This document shows positions 61,029-64,000 of a DNA stretch of 64,000 nucleotides, piece after piece. The DNA is taken from assembly GCA_049792815.1 (NCBI GenBank), contig JBARBG010000030.1, forward strand, positions 1-64,000, read 5' to 3'. Each line of letters begins with the position of its first letter. The stretch's first letter is position 1. Position numbers and translations under genes: made by a program. A model generated the notes under the pieces. It saw only the letters and a list, made by a program, of their open reading frames with translations, was not told the DNA's origin and did no database searches. The DNA is from DAIDKA01 sp049792815. GTDB taxonomy: Bacteria; Pseudomonadota; Gammaproteobacteria; Steroidobacterales; Steroidobacteraceae.

Positions 61029-62282
61029 TTAAGCAATGGGCAGCGCCGTGGGGAGTAACAAGATCGTCGTGAATCCCAGCGCCGAGGAGGTCCAGCGGCG
61101 CGCTCGCCCGCGACCGAACGCCTGCACCTTGCCGGTCGCCGCAAGCGCATCGAGTACGCGCTGGGTCGTACGCTGGCTCCCACCCAGCACCAGCGCCAGC
61201 GCTGAACTGGACCACGGCTCCCCGTCGGCGAGCAGGCCGAGCATTGCCGCATGCTTCTCCGCAACGGGCGGCGCCAACACGATGACTTCGTGCGAGCGTC
61301 GCGGCACCAGCATGAAACCACGCTGGGTCGCGTTCACGCCGGCCAGCGCTCGAAGCGCCACCCGCAACCGCCCAATCTGCACCCGCAGCCGCACGCGATA
61401 CGATTCGTCGGCGCGTTTCGCGCGAAATGCCCGCGCCACGAGCTCCTGCCTGGATGCATCGTGTGGCCACGCCTCAGCCAGCGTGCTGGCGATCGCAAAG
61501 AGCACTGGGCGGCGCGCGAGGGCAACAACCGTGCTTTCGTCGCGCACGACGTAACGGCACGCGTCCACGACCAGGGCCTTTGACGCCAGCAGCGCCACAA
61601 CGTCTTCCAGCCGCAGAATCTGCTGCTCCTCACGGCCAATGCGGCGCGCCGCGGGGGCGTTGAGGGTGCGCACCGCACTTTGGACTTCCGCCAACAGCGC
61701 CGGGATGCCTGCCTGATTGGCGGCGCGTTCGGCGCGCGCCAGCGCCGCACGCGCCGTGTGCGTCTGCAGGCGTCGCATCGCGATCGATGCGACGACCAAC
61801 TCATAGGCGGCCTGAGATGCCGGCGGGAAGGGCGCGGGGTCGAGTTTGCCAAGCGTGCGTTCGGCCTGATCCAGGCGCCCGATCAGGAGCAGCCGCCGGA
61901 CCTCAAGAAATCGTGCATGTGCCGCATTGACCGAGTCGCCATGGGCCGCCAGAGTTGCCCGGGCCGTCTCGAGTGTTTTCGCCGGCCACCCCAGGTCGCG
62001 CGCGGCAAGCGCGATCTCGGCCTCGGCGACCAAGCACCGCGCGCGGGATACGGCCTCCTTCGGACCAAAGGCGCGCGCGGCACGGCGTAGCAGAGCCTTC
62101 GCCCGAACGAGATCACCCAGCTGCGCCATCGCGATGCCGCGAATCGCGAGCGCCGGCGCGTCCTCGCGCAATGCCACCCGCTTCAGCGCGCCCAGGCTGT
62201 CACCCACTGCGAGTGCACGCGCCGCGGCATTGATCAGTGAGTCCAATGCAATCCCGCCAAACTTGTCACTCCCAACATTCAA
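61029..62282 (-). CDS. TPR-like and winged-helix regulator
   Basis: 417 residues. The N-terminal two-thirds is helical, Ala-rich, TPR-like. A DNA-binding winged part near 265-330 (V-R-L-R-V-Q-I-G-R-L-R-V-A-L) and a C-terminal MarR/HTH-like part (S-S-A-L-A-L-V-L-G-G-S-Q-R-T-T-Q-R-V-L-D-A-L-A) follow. It is divergent from the DUF899 gene and probably controls it. Confidence 0.72.
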   Translation of the reverse strand: MNVGSDKFGGIALDSLINAAARALAVGDSLGALKRVALREDAPALAIRGIAMAQLGDLVRAKALLRRAARAFGPKEAVSRARCLVAEAEIALAARDLGWPAKTLETARATLAAHGDSVNAAHARFLEVRRLLLIGRLDQAERTLGKLDPAPFPPASQAAYELVVASIAMRRLQTHTARAALARAERAANQAGIPALLAEVQSAVRTLNAPAARRIGREEQQILRLEDVVALLASKALVVDACRYVVRDESTVVALARRPVLFAIASTLAEAWPHDASRQELVARAFRAKRADESYRVRLRVQIGRLRVALRALAGVNATQRGFMLVPRRSHEVIVLAPPVAEKHAAMLGLLADGEPWSSSALALVLGGSQRTTQRVLDALAATGKVQAFGRGRARRWTSSALGFTTILLLPTALPIA

Positions 62283-62338
62283 TGCAGGGCGATTAGATTA
62301 CCCCACTACGAACCACGGTCGAATAAAGGAGCATTGCG

Positions 62339-63121
62339 ATGACAGAACACCGAATCGGCACACGCCAGGACTGGCTTGCGGCGCGTGTCAAGTTGCTGGA
62401 TACGGAGAAGGAGTTCACGCGACGCGCTGATGAGGTGGCGCGGCAGCGCCAGGAGTTGCCGTGGGTACGGATCGACAAGCAGTATCGATTCGACACCGAG
62501 CGCGGCAGCGCCTCCCTGGCCGAGCTTTTTGGCGGGCGCTCGCAGCTCATGGTCTATCACTTCATGTTCGGACCCGACTACACCGCGGGGTGTCCGTCCT
62601 GCTCATCGATCGCGGACGGTTTCAACGGGATCGCCGTTCACCTGCAGAACCACGACGTCGCGTTTGCAGCGATATCGCGCGCGCCGCTGCCGAAGTTACT
62701 GGCGTACCGACGGCGGATGGGATGGGAGTTTCCCTGGGTGTCGGCCCATGGCGGGGATTTCAACGCCGATTTCAACGTGTCCTTCACCGAGGAGCAGCAG
62801 CGGCAGGGCATCGAATACAACTACCGGCGCGAACCCGCCTGGGAGGTGGCCGGGATCGGCGATTCGATGACGAAGCGCGGCGAGGGACCGGTCGCCGAGC
62901 ATGCGGCGATGACGGGAACCGATGTGGCCACCTACACGCGCGAACGTCCCGGCATGAGCGCGTTTGCCCTCGAGAACGCCACGGTCTATCACACCTATTC
63001 GGCCTTCGCGCGTGGACTGGACGGGCTCTGGGGCATGTACTCGTGGCTGGACCGTGCACCCAAGGGGCGCAATGAGACGGGCATCTGGTGGCGGCGGCAC
63101 GATGAATACGGCAAGCGCTGA
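62339..63121 (+). CDS. DUF899 thioredoxin-like protein
   Basis: 260 residues. The pattern W-L-A-A-R-V-x-L-L-x-x-E-K-E-F-T-R, L-P-W-V, and F-G-P-D-Y-x-x-G-C-P-S-C-S is DUF899 with a CPSC redox-like pair. The S-x-Y-x-R-x-x-x-x-x-W-W-R-R-H-D-E-Y end is typical. It may act in thiol chemistry. It overlaps the next gene by 20 bases. Confidence 0.9.
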   Translation: MTEHRIGTRQDWLAARVKLLDTEKEFTRRADEVARQRQELPWVRIDKQYRFDTERGSASLAELFGGRSQLMVYHFMFGPDYTAGCPSCSSIADGFNGIAVHLQNHDVAFAAISRAPLPKLLAYRRRMGWEFPWVSAHGGDFNADFNVSFTEEQQRQGIEYNYRREPAWEVAGIGDSMTKRGEGPVAEHAAMTGTDVATYTRERPGMSAFALENATVYHTYSAFARGLDGLWGMYSWLDRAPKGRNETGIWWRRHDEYGKR

Positions 63122-63869
63122 AGTTGCGCGTTGGCGGGAGGCAGGTGACGCAGCCTTCCTCGCCACCGCGGCGCTGGTCTTCGGCATCGCTGCGGTGGTG
63201 ACGGTCCACGGGTGTCTGTCCACGTCGATGTCGATGCCGTGGATGCGGATGCCAGGTCAGACCTGGCCCGGGGTCGCGGCGGGGTTCCTCGGCATGTGGG
63301 TGGCCATGATGGTGGCCATGATGCTGCCCTCCCTGGTGCCCATGCTGCGGCGCTACCGCCGGGCGCTGCGCGAGCTGCACGAGACTCGCCTGGGTCTGCC
63401 GACGACCCTGGTGGCCATCGGCTACTTCTGCGTGTGGAGCGCGTTGGGACTGGCCGCCTTTCCTGTGGGCGTCGCACTGGCGGCGATCGGGACGCGGGTG
63501 CCCGCGATGGCGCGGGCCGTTCCGGTGGCGGTTGGCGTGATCTTGCTGATCGCGGGCATGCTGCAATTTACCGCGTGGAAGGCCCGTCACCTCGCCTGCT
63601 GCCAGAGCGCACCCGGGCATGGCCGCGGGTTACCGGCGGATGCCGGCACAGCCTGGCGCCACGGTCTGCGCTGCGGCCTGCACTGCAGCTTGTGTTGTGC
63701 CGGACCCACGACGGTGCTCCTGGCTTTTGGAGCCATGGACCTGCGCGCCATGGCCATCGTGATGTTGGCGATCACGACTGAACGCCTCGCTCCGGCCGCA
63801 GGGCGCGTGGCGCAAGCCATCGGCAGTGTCGCCGTGGTCGCAGGACTGGCGCTGATTGCCCGCGCCTAG
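63102..63869 (+). CDS. DUF2182 membrane protein
   Basis: 255 residues from ATG 63102. Multi-helix protein with M-M-x-A-M-M-L-P-S (Met-rich helix), K-x-x-H-L-x-C-C, and H-C-S-L-C-C-A-G, the DUF2182 metal-ligand pattern. Family members often pair with DUF1326; here DUF899 is the partner. Role probably metal handling, inferred. Confidence 0.88.
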   Translation: MNTASAEVARWREAGDAAFLATAALVFGIAAVVTVHGCLSTSMSMPWMRMPGQTWPGVAAGFLGMWVAMMVAMMLPSLVPMLRRYRRALRELHETRLGLPTTLVAIGYFCVWSALGLAAFPVGVALAAIGTRVPAMARAVPVAVGVILLIAGMLQFTAWKARHLACCQSAPGHGRGLPADAGTAWRHGLRCGLHCSLCCAGPTTVLLAFGAMDLRAMAIVMLAITTERLAPAAGRVAQAIGSVAVVAGLALIARA

Positions 63870-63890
63870 CTACCCGGCAGGTTGCGCCAG

Positions 63891-64000
63891 TCAGGGCAGA
63901 TCCGTCGCCCCCATCAGGAATCGATCGCACTCACGCGCGGCCCCGCGGCCTTCGTTGATGGCCCACACCACCAGGCTCTGACCGCGGCGGCAGTCGCCCG
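63891..64000 (-). CDS. gltD: Glutamate synthase small subunit, 3' end only
   Basis: Only the last 36 residues are in the window. [18 protein letters not shown] and the ending F-L-M-G-A-T-D-L-P match the GltD C-terminus. The enzyme makes glutamate from glutamine and 2-oxoglutarate. Confidence 0.9.
   Translation of the reverse strand, partial: GDCRRGQSLVVWAINEGRGAARECDRFLMGATDLP

Noticed and set aside
1..64000. CRISPR arrays, insertion sequences or prophage
   Set aside because: I saw no regularly spaced repeats, transposase, integrase or phage structural genes.

Overview
The window reads as high-GC gammaproteobacterial chromosome. A lineage near Nevskiales/Steroidobacterales is my inference, from the mix of conserved blocks: coaBC-dut, radC-rpmB-rpmG, mutM, rsmD-coaD, ftsYEX-rpoH, pyrE and gltD. 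These sit with hopanoid side-chain genes, a TonB receptor, a CYP199-like P450 and a CadC-type TPR regulator. I see no CRISPR array, no rRNA, no insertion sequence and no complete prophage.

Layout. 1-12.5 kb is metabolic and accessory: an amidohydrolase, a GH88/105-like hydrolase with a degraded M14-like head, RsgA, a Tat-exported aldo/keto reductase, a cupin, a PEBP protein, two FtsX/MacB-type permeases without their ATPase, and a divergent Lgt paralogue. 12.5-14.6 kb is a BlaI/BlaR1-type signalling pair whose sensor carries a degenerate SGNH domain in the usual ligand-sensing position; two operator-like dyads precede blaI. 14.6-22.9 kb holds a CadC/TPR regulator, a DUF6152 gene pair, YaeQ, a VapBC module with a perfect palindromic operator, a P450, and a tRNA-Gly(CCC) whose 3' end is copied 1.35 kb away, bracketing an aspartic-protease-like gene. 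22.9-31.5 kb is envelope and signalling: a TonB receptor, a GGDEF-EAL protein, a CsgG-like/SH3 protein, a Gly/His/Tyr-rich exported protein and an HDOD protein.

31.5-40 kb is housekeeping: LdcA and AmpG (murein recycling), TrmB, PyrE, Dut, CoaBC, RadC, L28 and L33. 40-41.8 kb is a HipBA-type toxin-antitoxin pair with two AT-rich palindromes upstream. 41.8-46.6 kb holds a TauD-like oxygenase divergent from hpnJ-hpnI-hpnL, for bacteriohopanetetrol glucosamine and cyclitol ether; hpnK is not in the window. 46.6-54.1 kb covers DNA repair (MutM, AlkA-like), CoaD/RsmD, FtsY-FtsE-FtsX, RpoH and malic enzyme. A perfect CIRCE element overlaps the likely rpoH promoter. 54.1-64 kb holds a glutaryl-CoA dehydrogenase-like enzyme, a two-component pair resembling the 'dedicated sortase' regulators but with no sortase nearby, a 485-bp gene-free stretch ending in a strong terminator, small exported proteins, a DUF899/DUF2182 cluster with its own HTH regulator, and the 3' end of gltD.

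The regulatory sites are the most informative non-coding features: CIRCE at rpoH, dyads at blaI, and palindromes at both toxin-antitoxin loci. The best candidates for something undescribed are the BlaR1-like sensor with a catalytically dead SGNH domain, HrcA-type control of rpoH, the tRNA-flanked protease segment, and the Lgt paralogue with altered active-site residues.
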